The position numbers and the translations under genes are program-made. Under the pieces are notes generated by a model that saw nothing but the letters and a program-made list of their open reading frames with translations, did no database searches and was not told the origin of the DNA. 64,000 nucleotides of DNA from Tribonema minus (Eukaryota > Sar > Xanthophyceae > Tribonematales > Tribonemataceae): contig JAFCMP010000257.1 of the NCBI GenBank assembly GCA_017506865.1, forward strand, positions 682,001-746,000. Direction: 5' to 3'. Of the stretch, positions 11,901 through 22,009 are shown one piece after another (position 1 is the first letter of the stretch; the number at the start of each line of letters is the position of its first letter).

Positions 11901-14387
11901 GGTTACGACGGTTACAGGTCTGCCCCAAATGTAACCGCGGAAGTTGTTCAAAGCTAGCACTACAGCCAGACACTCTAGTGCAGTAGCACCAAGTTTTGCG
12001 TCCTGCACTGAGTTAATCTTGCTGAAAAATGCCACAACTACCTCTCTGGCAGGTTTGCCGTCAACTGTGTTGACACGGCGCGTGCTGGCCCAGGGGAAGT
12101 CCTTGTGCCGTTTACGTAATTTGTCTAGTGGCACGAATTGAGATAGAACACCAGCAACGGCTAGCTTGCTTGCGTCTGTATGTACTATAAAAGGTAGGTC
12201 AAAGTCTGGGTGCATGATCACAGGAGCGTTTGACATGGCGTGCTTGAGTTTGGCCAGCGCCTCTTGGCGGCGTTTGGTCCACGACATGTCAGCGCCATCA
12301 CGCGTACACTCGACTAGGGGAGCTGCAATATGCGCGAACCGATGTATGTAGCGCCTATAGTAATTGAAGCACCCCATGAGGACTTGCATTAGCCGTTTAT
12401 CTATCTTGCCGTCTTTGCCTACGGGTGGCATCATGTCGACCATGGCTTTTACTTTGTCCTCACATGGCTTGATTCCATACTTGCCCACCTTGTGGCCTAG
12501 GTATGTAACTTCTTCGGCAAAGAGTTGGCACTTGTGTCTAGACACACTCATGCCGTACTCTTCCACGCGTCGAAGTACATCGTCCAAGTGAGCTATATGG
12601 TCTTCTAGATTCTTGCTGTGTACGAGCACATCATCAACGTACACGCATGCATGCGTTTGCCTGGCTGAGCCTAGGAGCTCATGCATGCATCTGGTGAATA
12701 TACTTGGCAGGCACACCAACCCAAACGGCGCGACCTTGTACTCCCAGAGTGAGCCATCAGGTGCCCGGAATGCCGTCTTGCAGGTTGATTCTCTAGTCAT
12801 AGGTATTTGCCTGTAACCAGAAGCAAAGTCTAGTGCCGAGAATATGCGTGAGCCCGAGCATTTCTGAACCAAGTCGTCCATATTGCCAAGCCCATACTCA
12901 TCACGGCGTGTAACTCTGTTGAGCGGCCTATAGTCAACGCAGAAACGGACTTTGTCCTTCTGAGTCACCAGCACTGGATTGCTAGCCCAAGGACCATTGG
13001 CAGGTCTGATCTGTCCGCGTTTGCGCTCATTTTCAATGGCTTCAAATATGATTTTAGCTTCGCGTTCAGCCCACCTGCGTGCCCTGTCGGCGATGGGCGC
13101 TGCGTCGCCTGTGTCAATGTCCACGTCAAAACGGTCCGTCACCTTGGGGTTCTTGGGGTCCTTGGCAAAGGCGCCTCGTCGCCGGCGAAGCACCTCCATG
13201 GCGCGGTCATAATAGGTGACGCCGTGTCGATCGCGTTGCTTGAGGATGTTGAAGATCTCCCCGTTCTTGTCACACAGCACTTCACGTAGCTCCTCGTCTG
13301 TGCAAGTTCCCAGCGAGGCATTGTGCTCCTCTGCCACCTTGTGTCTGAATGCGGCTCGTTCCGCCTCAGCGCGCATGGCAGGGTCTGGTCTTGGCGAGTC
13401 GTGTTCTGGCACACACGAGGGGTCTGGCTGCTGCACAGGTCTTGATCTGTTTACAGCAGGTGTATCTGGTGCGTTTTGCTCAAGGTGTCTCAACGCAATT
13501 CTTGTCAAGTTAGCCACAAGCTCCTCTTTGCCAATGTCTAGGCTGCAGATCATGTCAGGGGCCTCAATGACGCCTAGCACTGCACCTCTAGGCACAAACA
13601 CTGGCGCAGTGGAAGTGTTCTCGACTAACATCCCTAGTGGCTTGTTAGGTGCTACAAAGTCCACCGTATCCATGAGAACGGCACCTCTGGTGGCCAGCCT
13701 GTTTGTCATCACTGACGCCTCTGGCGCGTCAGGGGTGAGTAGCACTTCAACAGGGCCTGTGCACTGTACTGGTGGATGTGACACTACTTCAATGGTTTTA
13801 GCGGTGTCAGCTTTAAGCACCTGGTCACACGTTGTACGCAGCAAATAAGTGCGACTAGGCAAAGTGGGCCTCTGAGAAGACTTGGCTCTTGTAACACCCA
13901 CCTTGATCGTGTTGGCAGCTGGGGGGTCTAGAGTCCCCAACTTAGCTTGTTCATGCATGGCAACGGCAGGTCCAGCGGATCCAGCGGGGTGGAATCGCAT
14001 GCCATGTTCATAGGTGATGGACGAGCCAAATTTGCCAAAGAAATGTGACCCCAAGATTGCCTCGTAAGGCAGGTCCACCACGTAAAAAGCGTGTGTGAAT
14101 ATGGTGTCTTTGAAGCGCACCTGGGCGTGCACTACACCTGAAATTGGCACAGACTTCTTGGCGTCTGCAAGTTCAACCGTGGTAAAATCACCCTCGGAGA
14201 GCGGGCAAATTGAACCCGGCGGCAACTGGTGTGCGCGTTCTGTGTTAATGAATTCGGCCTCGGCGCCGTTATCCACTAGCGCGTCAAGTACCAGTTCTTG
14301 TATGCCGTTACCAACTTGTGACCAGGTGCTTAAAGCTGACACCGCTAAAACCATTGAAGTAGTGTCACATCCACCAGTACAGTGCAC
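8919..14387 (-). CDS. pol: Ty3/gypsy Pol polyprotein (protease, RT, RNase H, integrase, C-terminal Tudor/chromo-like modules)
   Basis: An open frame of 1,822 codons. Domain order is aspartic protease (active site region LVDNGAEAEF, residues 38-47, Asn replacing the usual Ser/Thr after Asp39), reverse transcriptase (YVDD at 583-586), RNase H (HTDAS near 736), integrase HHCC finger (about 1,163-1,196) and integrase core with Asp1224, Asp1284 and Glu1320 (35 residues between the last two, as in retroviral-type integrases). RT before integrase makes it Ty3/gypsy, not Ty1/copia. After the integrase comes a basic GPY-like region, a chromo-like stretch (SYKWLARDGTTSEWVREKEL) and two further beta-rich blocks, VRYSDGTWEDL and a last segment of about 80 residues ending near the stop. 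The first 24 or so codons derive from an inverted copy of an internal pol segment, so the true N-terminus is lost. The frame is otherwise intact. Confidence 0.92.
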   Translation of the reverse strand: MHCTGGCDTTSMVLAVSALSTWSQVGNGIQELVLDALVDNGAEAEFINTERAHQLPPGSICPLSEGDFTTVELADAKKSVPISGVVHAQVRFKDTIFTHAFYVVDLPYEAILGSHFFGKFGSSITYEHGMRFHPAGSAGPAVAMHEQAKLGTLDPPAANTIKVGVTRAKSSQRPTLPSRTYLLRTTCDQVLKADTAKTIEVVSHPPVQCTGPVEVLLTPDAPEASVMTNRLATRGAVLMDTVDFVAPNKPLGMLVENTSTAPVFVPRGAVLGVIEAPDMICSLDIGKEELVANLTRIALRHLEQNAPDTPAVNRSRPVQQPDPSCVPEHDSPRPDPAMRAEAERAAFRHKVAEEHNASLGTCTDEELREVLCDKNGEIFNILKQRDRHGVTYYDRAMEVLRRRRGAFAKDPKNPKVTDRFDVDIDTGDAAPIADRARRWAEREAKIIFEAIENERKRGQIRPANGPWASNPVLVTQKDKVRFCVDYRPLNRVTRRDEYGLGNMDDLVQKCSGSRIFSALDFASGYRQIPMTRESTCKTAFRAPDGSLWEYKVAPFGLVCLPSIFTRCMHELLGSARQTHACVYVDDVLVHSKNLEDHIAHLDDVLRRVEEYGMSVSRHKCQLFAEEVTYLGHKVGKYGIKPCEDKVKAMVDMMPPVGKDGKIDKRLMQVLMGCFNYYRRYIHRFAHIAAPLVECTRDGADMSWTKRRQEALAKLKHAMSNAPVIMHPDFDLPFIVHTDASKLAVAGVLSQFVPLDKLRKRHKDFPWASTRRVNTVDGKPAREVVVAFFSKINSVQDAKLGATALECLAVVLALNNFRGYIWGRPVTVVTDASALRWLLTLNNHNSKLLHWAMRLQEYDIMVVHRPGKDNGNADCPSRMPQMTEIIGPRQYEHADEQWPDCTDAGPAPPSGVRFDDEQLQDSPAFLGRIGAYTACLGGTAFKFNKLAQISTKLSNRMGTLTPQEVHDLSDTMHESACVHTALFKEEGGEPELENTPLVSMLCSMKLGSYSEHIWDSCAAILSPLRDATAPTETSEITDLALGAEDAEADTSDDNMSTQTGESDSRLESSPAMLERKNFVRWQESDHFCSSVKHYLETQGQTPDPSLAKFVSQNQEFFTVEPDGLLVHFMASRSKKGTLITQWVIPDALKPLVLRLCHDDGSAQHPSTAATHAKVLERMYWRGLGADVRDYVRSCVPCQQTKPQSTARYKQALMPSTHMWQRLHVDYTEVGVLSSEGHRYLLIITEARSGYCWLFPVKTRSAAEAAPLLARVLFECGALVEELMSDRAAEFMSALITTLCTFFKVHKIETSAYHPQSNGVVENMNGRVKRALARLCSRYQARWHVYLDAVQFALRNTPREETGLTPFFCVYGREARFPLDALTSEVASPQDLHAEVKRLQENLKLAEEAVGEALQQRAERIQARNDQIQRTIHLEVGDYVWIKKPPSRGRASAIEEHFTGPWKLVAPYGDSGLSFQCQLMGTRIRETTAHVENMKPYHPRPARLDIEGVHALLDSAQLQELDPDQQLCQILDRRADEDGGWSYKWLARDGTTSEWVREKELVELVFIPPWVLDTFHALYELKHQGNVPPYAERHLPREDCTLSKDAALLRYPCGTQVVRQVNDVPNSTDYLWGQVRDFALSRWRVRYSDGTWEDLTSSQVRAAKLMAEGVRDRLRRLARQRNEPEPTFDSSLTADPPANVRVTVSPCLPTDFGPLYVGQVLRYRFPSGWSRGVLLRLVSAKRDCGEFTFDVEFPNTRGQKPLEKRLKLRAEYYRDDARAEPSSWNLMLARELAEEPLKADIQIDLPAASHETGDTRPQKRLRKC

Positions 14388-14390
14388 AGG
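14318..14390. repeat. Inverted copy of an internal pol segment
   Basis: About 70 bp is the reverse complement of 13,756-13,828 (shared core TGTGACACTACTTCAATGG). It supplies the apparent N-terminus of the Pol frame and joins directly to an inverted LTR fragment at 14,391. Confidence 0.85.
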
Positions 14391-14850
14391 GAGCCATATC
14401 CATTGGGCTCACTCTCCTTCTTCAGTCATGTCTACACAGGTGTGTCTTTGTTTGCCCCACTGATGTTTGCCCTGCAAGTTGGTTGCACTTTGATGTCACT
14501 AGCAGCTCAGCAGCTCTATTGCTCAAGAACATAGACTCCAGGCTGCTTTGCTGTATCATGGCTCAGCTCCAGAGGCGTGGCGTGGGCAGTAGGCAGAGGA
14601 CGCCGCTCGCGCTCCTCGTACAGCTCCTTGATCTTGGCGTCCGCGGCTAGAGTGTCGCGCTTGGCTTTGTCACGAGCAGCGTCATCTTGGGTAATGCGCT
14701 GGCCAAGCTCGACCTCGATGCCGCGGGCGACGCGCTCAACGTCGTCAGAAGAGGTCGGGGGGACGGCGGCGGCGCGTGGAGTTGCAGCGGTGCCGGCGCT
14801 GAAGAGGATGGCTGGGTCGAGGCTAGCAGTGGTGCTAGTAGCTGGACGCA
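14391..14850. repeat. Inverted-repeat arm 1 (LTR piece plus gag piece)
   Basis: About 460 bp is the reverse complement of 16,113-16,572. Bases 14,391-14,558 are a partial LTR in the orientation opposite to the flanking LTRs. 14,559-14,850 is gag in coding orientation. The loop between the arms is about 1.26 kb. Confidence 0.9.
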
Positions 14851-15289
14851 CCGAAGCGCTTACGCGCTCTGCAGCACGGCGCAGAGCCTCGTCGCTAATA
14901 GCGGGGAGAGCAGCGCGAAGTCCTCGGACGATGTCGTCCATCTGCTCTCGACCATCACCGGAAGCCGGGGCAGGTGCGGCGGATGTCGCGACCGGCAGGT
15001 TTCCGGAGGACGCGGGGGGACCTTGAGCTTGAGCGGCAGTGACAGGCGGAGTGGCAGTCGGTGCAGTCCCAGCGCTCGCAGGGGTCGAGGCGACCGCAGC
15101 CGACATGCCGCCCTGATCGGCAGGAGGCGCCGACACAGGGTGCACAGGGGGGGGCTGTGCCTGCGGATCCGCACCGCCACCGCTACTCTCACCGCCGGTT
15201 CCCGCGCCACCCGTTTCCCCAACGGAGGCTAAGGCCGTCGCAGGCTGTTCGGCGTTGCCAGTGTGGATAGCACTTCCTCCCTGAGACAC
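14559..15289 (-). pseudogene. gag: Gag-like frame of the Ty3/gypsy element, 3'-truncated
   Basis: Starting at the Met codon at 15,287-15,289 the frame encodes a Pro/Ala/Gly-rich low-complexity N-terminal half followed by a charged helical segment (ELGQRITQDDAARDKAKR). Gag reading ends at 14,559, where the coding strand runs straight into an inverted LTR end. The open frame continues about 13 codons of LTR sequence to a stop at 14,516. No CCHC zinc knuckle is present, so the capsid C-terminus and nucleocapsid appear deleted or displaced. The assignment rests on position upstream of pol and on composition, not on a conserved Gag motif. A second, inverted copy of the same C-terminal part is at 16,113-16,404. 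Confidence 0.6.
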
Positions 15290-16008
15290 ACGACAAAGTT
15301 GGCAACTCGTCGCTAGTACGCACTTCTGTGTAGAGCGGGCAAACGCTCAAAATGTGCGCGTCGACGGCGTGCCAGAGCGCTCAAGATTTTTCAAAGTGCT
15401 CAAAGGTTATGCAATCTGCTCAGAGGTTATGCAGAAGCCGATAATTCCCCTTTCCACTTGAAAAAGCGTGCCAGGGTCGGCCTAGGCGAGTCTAGCCAGC
15501 GTGTGGACAACTCCACATTGTCAACTCAAAATGCGTCGGGGTGATCAGTCCCGTTGCATACATGAGTTTTCACGCTGCACGCAACATTGTGCCGAGGTGC
15601 ACGAATCAGTTAGCGGCGCTCACACTAACTGACGGAAAACGCTGTTGCATGGTTGCGTGTCCATGCTCACGGATTCCTCAAAGTAGCTGGAGCACCTAGT
15701 CTGACAGTACAGCCAGTTGTGCCTAGCAGCCGTGTGCTGGAAGGGAAACACCGTGAGCTTCGTTGATCGCATGCTGTCGTCTGCAGGACTAAACAGCACG
15801 GACTTGCCATAGCATGCGAGCAACTGATAGACGCTGGGCAGTCTAAGTACATAGCAGCGTCCCTATGTGTCTGTTGCACCGCCAGCGCGACCCCGTCGCG
15901 GACGCAGTACTTCAGAACACCTTCGTGGCCTAAGTGCACGGCATTAAACTGTGTCGGAGTAATCGACAGAGTCTTCAAAGTCTAGCACCGATGTTGTCGC
16001 CGGCAAGT
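15290..16008. other. Leader region of the retrotransposon; no gene seen
   Basis: This lies between gag and the rearranged patchwork next to the 5' LTR. No coding frame and no recognisable primer-binding site was found. A primer-binding site would be expected directly inside the LTR, where inverted gag now lies. Confidence 0.4.
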
Positions 16009-16404
16009 GGAGCTGCCTTACGAGGCAATCTTGGGGTCACATTTCTTTGGCAAATTTGGTTGTTCAAAGCTAGCACTACAGCCAGACACTCTAGTGCAGT
16101 AGCACCAAGTTTTGCGTCCAGCTACTAGCACCACTGCTAGCCTCGACCCAGCCATCCTCTTCAGCGCCGGCACCGCTGCAACTCCACGCGCCGCCGCCGT
16201 CCCCCCGACCTCTTCTGACGACGTTGAGCGCGTCGCCCGCGGCATCGAGGTCGAGCTTGGCCAGCGCATTACCCAAGATGACGCTGCTCGTGACAAAGCC
16301 AAGCGCGACACTCTAGCCGCGGACGCCAAGATCAAGGAGCTGTACGAGGAGCGCGAGCGGCGTCCTCTGCCTACTGCCCACGCCACGCCTCTGGAGCTGA
16401 GCCA
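16009..16404. other. Patchwork of internal retrotransposon fragments
   Basis: Three joined pieces are seen. About 16,009-16,060 is the reverse complement of the protease region near 14,025-14,075. About 16,060-16,117 is a direct copy of RNase H-region sequence at 11,946-12,003. 16,113-16,404 is the reverse complement of gag (14,559-14,850). It abuts the 5' LTR exactly at its TGATAC end. Such a mosaic fits reverse-transcriptase template switching or self-integration of the cDNA. Confidence 0.85.
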
Positions 16405-16787
16405 TGATACAGCAAAGCAGCCTGGAGTCTATGTTCTTGAGCAATAGAGCTGCTGAGCTGCTAGTGACATCAAAGTGCAACCAACTTGCAGGGCAAACAT
16501 CAGTGGGGCAAACAAAGACACACCTGTGTAGACATGACTGAAGAAGGAGAGTGAGCCCAATGGATATGGCTCAGCTCCAGAGGTCTTGCTGTCTCCCAGC
16601 CAGGATGGCCTCTTGTTGCTTGCCTTGTAGGTGCCTCGAGCACTTTGTTGTTGAAGCAAAAAAAGCCGTCCTCCTAGTTGCTGGCACAGGGCTTGAAGTT
16701 GAAGTACCGGTCCAGAGAACGGTCTCCCCCTTCCAGAGCTCCTGGCATTTCATGCTACTTGTAGCATAAAACAGAGAACTTGTATCA
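16405..16787 (-). repeat. 5' LTR of the Ty3/gypsy element
   Basis: 383 bp with TGATAC...GTATCA ends, reading identical to the other LTR. It is followed by the TCTT target duplication and then by repeat copy B resuming with 'tcttggcgggcgg'. Confidence 0.9.
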
Positions 16788-19700
16788 TCTTGGCGGGCGG
16801 CATTGCGGACGAAGCGCGCCTACGCTCTTTGGCGGGGCGCGCCGCGCTGGCGGCGTGTGCCTAGGCTCACTTGGCTTGCGGCGCTGCAGCTTGCGCCACG
16901 CGCCTACGCTCATTTCGGCGGGCGGCGCTGCGGTCGCGCGCACGCCTACGCTCACTTTGGCAGGTGGTGCACCAGCTGGCGGCGCGCACCTATGCTCTTT
17001 CGGCAGGCGGCGGCGCGCTTACACGCCGCCACCCTTGGCGTTTGGCGGCGACGCACACGCACGGCGATGCACATGCATGCGTGTCGCCGCCCACTCGCGT
17101 CGCTGCCCCCACACAGCTGCGCGCCTACGCGTTGCTGCGCATGCAGCACGCGGCGCCGCACTCTCGCGCTGTCGTTCTTGAGTTTCTGCGACTGCACGCA
17201 CATTGCTCACACGGCTTTCACGTGGCTGCTCCACGCGGCGATAGTCATAGTAGCAGTGGCGTCGGGCTTCAAGTTGGTAGTGATGTGGGTGATCTGGACA
17301 TGCTCCAGGCCTATATTTGCCAGTTCCCGCTTCCATGCTAGCAGCCCAGCTTAGCGCAGGCCTTTGGTACGATACTCTAGCTGCCAGTCACTGTGGTTTG
17401 AGCGTCCCCTATGCCACTCGCCCGTTCTTCGCGACCCGCTAGGAGCCGGAGGAGGGTTGGGCCAGTGGTAGCTCGCGTGTACCTTGCAGTGACAAGTGGG
17501 AGCGTCACCTGCCTTGCATCAAATTGTGCGAGTTCACAACCTGAACCCTAATCCTCTAAGTCAATCACACGTACCCTTCCTTCAAGAGTCACAGTCGAGT
17601 CATGTGTAACCGCCGAGGCTGATCGCCAGTTTATTCAAACACAGCAGGACCGCCTAGTCCGACCAGGAGGTCCAGAGGATGCTGAGTATTCATCTCAGAA
17701 CTTCTGTGGCCCACCTCGTGTGCTCGCTACGCGCAGCGGGGCCCGTGTGTGTGCTGGGCGCTGCAACAGGCCTGCCATTTCTATGGCGCACACACACGGG
17801 AGATGGTGTGGGTGGCGACCACCGGCAGCGTGGTCGCAGGGGCTATTGCGGCCCTCCCCTGTGGCAGCATTTTCGTGGGTGCCTCAGCATCATCCTTGGC
17901 GTTTTAGGCGTGGCGCAGCTGGTATCAGCGGGGTTCAGACCCTGCGTCGATGGAGTTAGAAGCTCAGAGGTCCCATCGCAGCTGCTGCAGCGGATGCCCT
18001 GGCCTGGGTTTGGGAGAATTGTAGCCTGGAGGACGTTCATCAGCATTGGCTAGCCTGAGGAATTCACGACCAGAGTTGGACAGCATGAGGGCCCTTCCAC
18101 CTACTGCGCTGGTAAGCGGGTGTCGCGTTTGGCAAGCATTCACACATCCTGCCGGTGCAGTATTGTTTGAGATGGCTAGTAATGCTGCGGTGTGCTAAGT
18201 CGCAGCAATATGAGAGCGCCAAGCAGTGTCATCAGCCCCTGCGTCCTGATGCAGCCGTGCGCTCACAAGTGACACTGGCCGACGCAGCCGCACTACCGGT
18301 GCACCGATTTGGCCGTTCTCACCATGGTGATCATGTGCCAGCATGCCCCGCATAACCAATGTGTAGAGAAGGTCAAATTGGAGTGCTGGTAGTGCTGGTG
18401 TGTTGGGCTGCTGGCTGGTGTCGCGAGTGACCGCATGTGCTGCACGCATGATGCTGCTGCTGCTGTAACTGCCGAGGTTTTCAAAGTTTGCTTCCATCGC
18501 CACACAAACATGGATAGCTCCGTTACGCAAGTAATCTCAGACAATGCTGCACAGGGATGAAATGCTTATCAAATGACCTGTGCTAGTGCAATTTTAGTGG
18601 CAGGAGCATCGACTCAAGTGCAGCCTATTCTTTATCGTGATTGCCTGAGGGAAGGAATGCTGTTGAACATGCTCACTTTTGCGCGGGCATTCGAACATGG
18701 AGTCCAGGCAATTCTCATTGCTTGGGTTCGGCAGTTGCAGTGCTGGGAGCTGTTGTGGGAGGCTTGTATGGATGACCTGGGTTCGATGAACACTCAGCCG
18801 ACACACTGCATAGCGCGGCCTGTGTGCTAGCACGTGATCTGACTATAGCCGGACTAGGGCATTTTCGGTGGCTGGCAACCAGAATCAGTCTTGTTTGCAG
18901 GAGGGCATAATGCGCATGTGTCCTTTTCTGGGGGGCTGGGGGACTCCGTCGCCCCCTGCCTTCCCGGGCCATCCCCTCTGTTCGAATGCCCTTAAAAGTT
19001 TTGATCATCGCAGTGAGGCAAACTTGCAGTCACTGTGGGTGCTTTGCGCCCAGGTGTTGTCGATACAACGCATCTCGGTGCCTGTACGACAGTGATACAA
19101 CGCATCTCGGTGACTGTTGCAATGGTACCTGTACGACAATGTCATACAGATACCGAGATGCGTTGTATCGACAACACCTGAGCACACAGTGCTGATAAAC
19201 CACCGGATTGAGCAAGTGAGCATCGCATTGCGCTGAAGTTTTTTTGACATTACTTTACTTGAGGCCTATTTCGCCATCTACTTGCCTACAGCGACCATTT
19301 CTTTTTAAGCTGTCAATACAACTTGGTTCTGGTTGGAGAATAAAGGTAACCAGCAAGTTTTTGTGAAATTACTTCTTGGCCAGCCCTGTTTTAGCAGTCC
19401 GCTTCCCAATACTGACTGCGATTTACCTGCATATGGCATCGGTTATTTCTGGAGCATGCTTTCTGAAGATCCATTTTTAGTTTTGTAATGCTACCATTAG
19501 ACATATCTCATCTCCAGCAAGCACGACCATCAGCAAGTATTTTCTCTCAGACTGTAGTCAGTGTAGTACCCCTGCGAACAGTCTGCACCTTGCCGCAGTG
19601 TGGGGGCCTCGACACAGAGACTGGTGTCCAACTAAGACATACCACTACTTTGCCAGGCAAGTGTGAGCATGTATTTTTCTTATTTCCAGCAAACTTCAAG

Positions 19701-20460
19701 TGGCCCATGCATCTCCCATCACTTGACATGCTGGTTTTTAAAGTGAACAGCGAATGTACCTCAGACAACGCTACGTTCTGTCAATGTCAATCCAAACTCT
19801 GGATTTGTTTGGCATGCGCATGTGTTTTCTCCCATGTCCTGACAGGTTTACAATGTGTGCGCCAGCTGACACATCTCTGCCAAGTTGTTCGCCGTATGTT
19901 CAGGCATGCAAGGAACAGCAGCTAAGGCGACGAGGAGCAACAAGCGACATCCTGAGTCCCCCCACCACTCTCTAAGGCAGTGTGCTGGTCAAAAGCACTT
20001 CTCATTGGAGTATCCTGGTCGGGGGAGAACAAAGGACAGGTGCGGGGGGGCGGGGGGGGTTCAAGTTTGTGCACTGGCAGGGCGAGTAACTGACCCATTA
20101 AGGGCCAGCATCAATCAGGGGTGATGTGAGCATGCTTTTCCCTTCCGCCTCTCCACCAAAAAGTAAATGCAACTTGAACTTGACAAGATGACATCAGTGT
20201 GTGTGTCGGTGTGTTTGCGCGTGTGCGCGTGTGTGTGTCCATGTTGTTGGGTTGTGTGTGCATGCGCATCATGCAAAATGTGATAACAAGTGTTCCATGC
20301 AAGCACAACTGCACTTGCCACCTGCCCGCGCGTCATATTGCCTGACAGTTTCAAGTGAGTTGGTATGTTGAATGCTTGCATAGTGACCTAGACGTGTGCG
20401 TATATGCTTCTACCTCAACACAACGAAGTTAGAGCACGCCATGCCATTGAGCACGCCATT
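16788..20460. repeat. Large dispersed repeat, copy B, second part
   Basis: Homologous to 418-1,200 and then 4,140-6,990, lacking the 2.9-kb segment at 1,200-4,130. It contains the second fold-back palindrome (19,040-19,192), a G-rich stretch at 20,043-20,059 and an interrupted GT microsatellite (about 20,195-20,245). No intact gene was seen. Confidence 0.8.
19040..19192. repeat. Fold-back palindrome, second copy
   Basis: The arms 'caggtgttgtcgatacaacg' and the reverse-complement 'cgttgtatcgacaacacctg' enclose diverged middle sequence, as at 5,601-5,753. In this copy the arms have 'cgcatctcgg' on both sides, restoring pairing that is imperfect in copy A. Confidence 0.8.
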
Positions 20461-22009
20461 CCATTGCTTGCATCGTCGGAAGCAATACCAACAAGAGAAT
20501 CTTGGCCTTTTGTGTGGCTTATGGCCCGTTAGAGCCCGACATGTGCATGCCATTGCTTCCTTCCTCAAAAGCAACGTCACCTTTTTTACTACTTCTGACA
20601 CGTGTGCGAGTTGATGAGTACAGGCGATTGTACAAGGACTTGGAGAGGCGGGATGTGCAAATTTGAGAGGGAAGCGAATGGACCACTGGTGCTGTGATAG
20701 TCTCGTCCAAGCTTGGGGGGGGTAGGTACCTCGCTGGGGGGGTAGGTATCAAGGCTCGCCGGAGGGGGAAAAAAAATGAACTTCCCCAAAAGAAGCCACT
20801 GCACTGCCTAAGGCGTACGAGCGCTGCTGCCGAGAACGAGAACAGAAGCGGGGCCGTCTGTTGTCACAGGTGCGTGCAGCTGTCAGCACGTCAGCGTCGC
20901 TTGCCCGCAACCGTGTTGCCAGGCGGATCCAAAAATCCTTCAAGCTTCTAACACATATTTTGCCGCCTGCCTGAGCGACCTGTGATCATTGGCTGGCATG
21001 CCAGCAGGCTGCTGTTGTGAGATGACCTTACCGTAAGCAATATGCAGTCCGACCTCTGCACTCATCGCGTCAAGAACCAACGATAGCGGAGTGCAACTTC
21101 AACCAAGGATTTCTTGCCTTGCCCTGCAGCCTCCTCCTGCTCTCCTTCCATCTCGGACTTTATCACGGGTTGCTGTAGCGATCGTGCTGCGTCCCCTACC
21201 GCTATCACTCCTGCCGCCTCTCGTCATTGTCAACTCGGCTGGCGATCTTTCTTTTCTTAAGGGCAATTATCGTGTGCTGCTGAAGGTGAAAAACCCTAAG
21301 CTGCCGTATCGTAAGGCTTCGAGTGATTCCGTGAGCCGCATGGACACAAGCAATGCCATGCACGCCTGCAACAGATTCATGCTCAACATTACAACCTTCT
21401 CAGGCACGACCGATTGTGACAAGCAGCCGCATGCTCAATCCACTCACCCCTCACCTTCACCATATGATGCTGTTTGCTGCCATGTTTATAGAATGTTGAC
21501 AGAGCTTCATTCTGCAGCCTGATTCTTATGGAGCTGGCTTTAAAGAGCATATGGCAATCTGTAACATTATTTGAGTCAGTGCGGCAATACTCCAGCATTG
21601 GCAATCCTGCCCATGCATGCTCATGCGCCTCCGCAGCTCATACAGGCATGCCCGATGAGGAGACGCAGTTCCATGGTGCGGCTGTTTCAAGCGCCAGTGC
21701 TGGCCAAGTCCTTCACAAGACCGCAAAGGCATCGTGTGTGCACACTCAACTCCCGCACGTTTCAGCCATCGCTGAGACTTCACAACCAGGCGATCTTTCT
21801 TTTCTTCAGGGCAATCGTGTGCTGAAGGTGAAGAAAAAACATAGTGCACTGGCTGTCACACGCCAGTGCTGCCCACGTCCTTTGAGACAATGCGCCTCTC
21901 CTTTGTGTGCATCATCGCCGCATTTCACTCCACTCGAACTCTGCACATTTCAGCCCATCACTGAAACTTCACTACCTCCTGTCTCAACTCCTCGCTCTTC
22001 TCCAGAGTC
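20461..22009. other. Region upstream of histone H4; a direct duplication, no gene seen
   Basis: A block of about 50 bp containing 'cgatctttcttttctt' and 'cgtgtgctg...aaggtgaa' occurs at about 21,241-21,292 and again at about 21,790-21,835. The spacing is about 550 bp and the second copy is about 180 bp before the H4 start codon. It may be a duplicated promoter or 5' UTR element. G-rich stretches lie near 20,715-20,740. Confidence 0.45.

Larger units (their letters stand above)
8283..16787 (-). mobile_element. Ty3/gypsy LTR retrotransposon, 8.5 kb, complete but internally rearranged
   Basis: Two 383-bp direct repeats (8,283-8,665 and 16,405-16,787) that read identical by eye begin TGATAC and end GTATCA, the inverted ends typical of LTRs. 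A 4-bp target duplication, TCTT, flanks the pair (8,279-8,282 and 16,788-16,791). The uninterrupted target is recognisable in repeat copy A near 420. A purine-rich tract abuts the inside of the left LTR, so the element runs on the minus strand. Inside are a protease-RT-RNase H-integrase open frame (8,919-14,387) and a gag-like frame (14,559-15,289). Matching LTRs mean a young insertion. Yet the gag-pol junction and leader contain inverted copies of LTR, gag and pol pieces, so this copy is probably not autonomous. Confidence 0.9.

Noticed and set aside
14391..16572. Terminal inverted repeats of a DNA transposon
   Set aside because: The arms are pieces of the flanking LTR and gag in opposite orientation, inside an LTR element with direct LTRs and target duplication.
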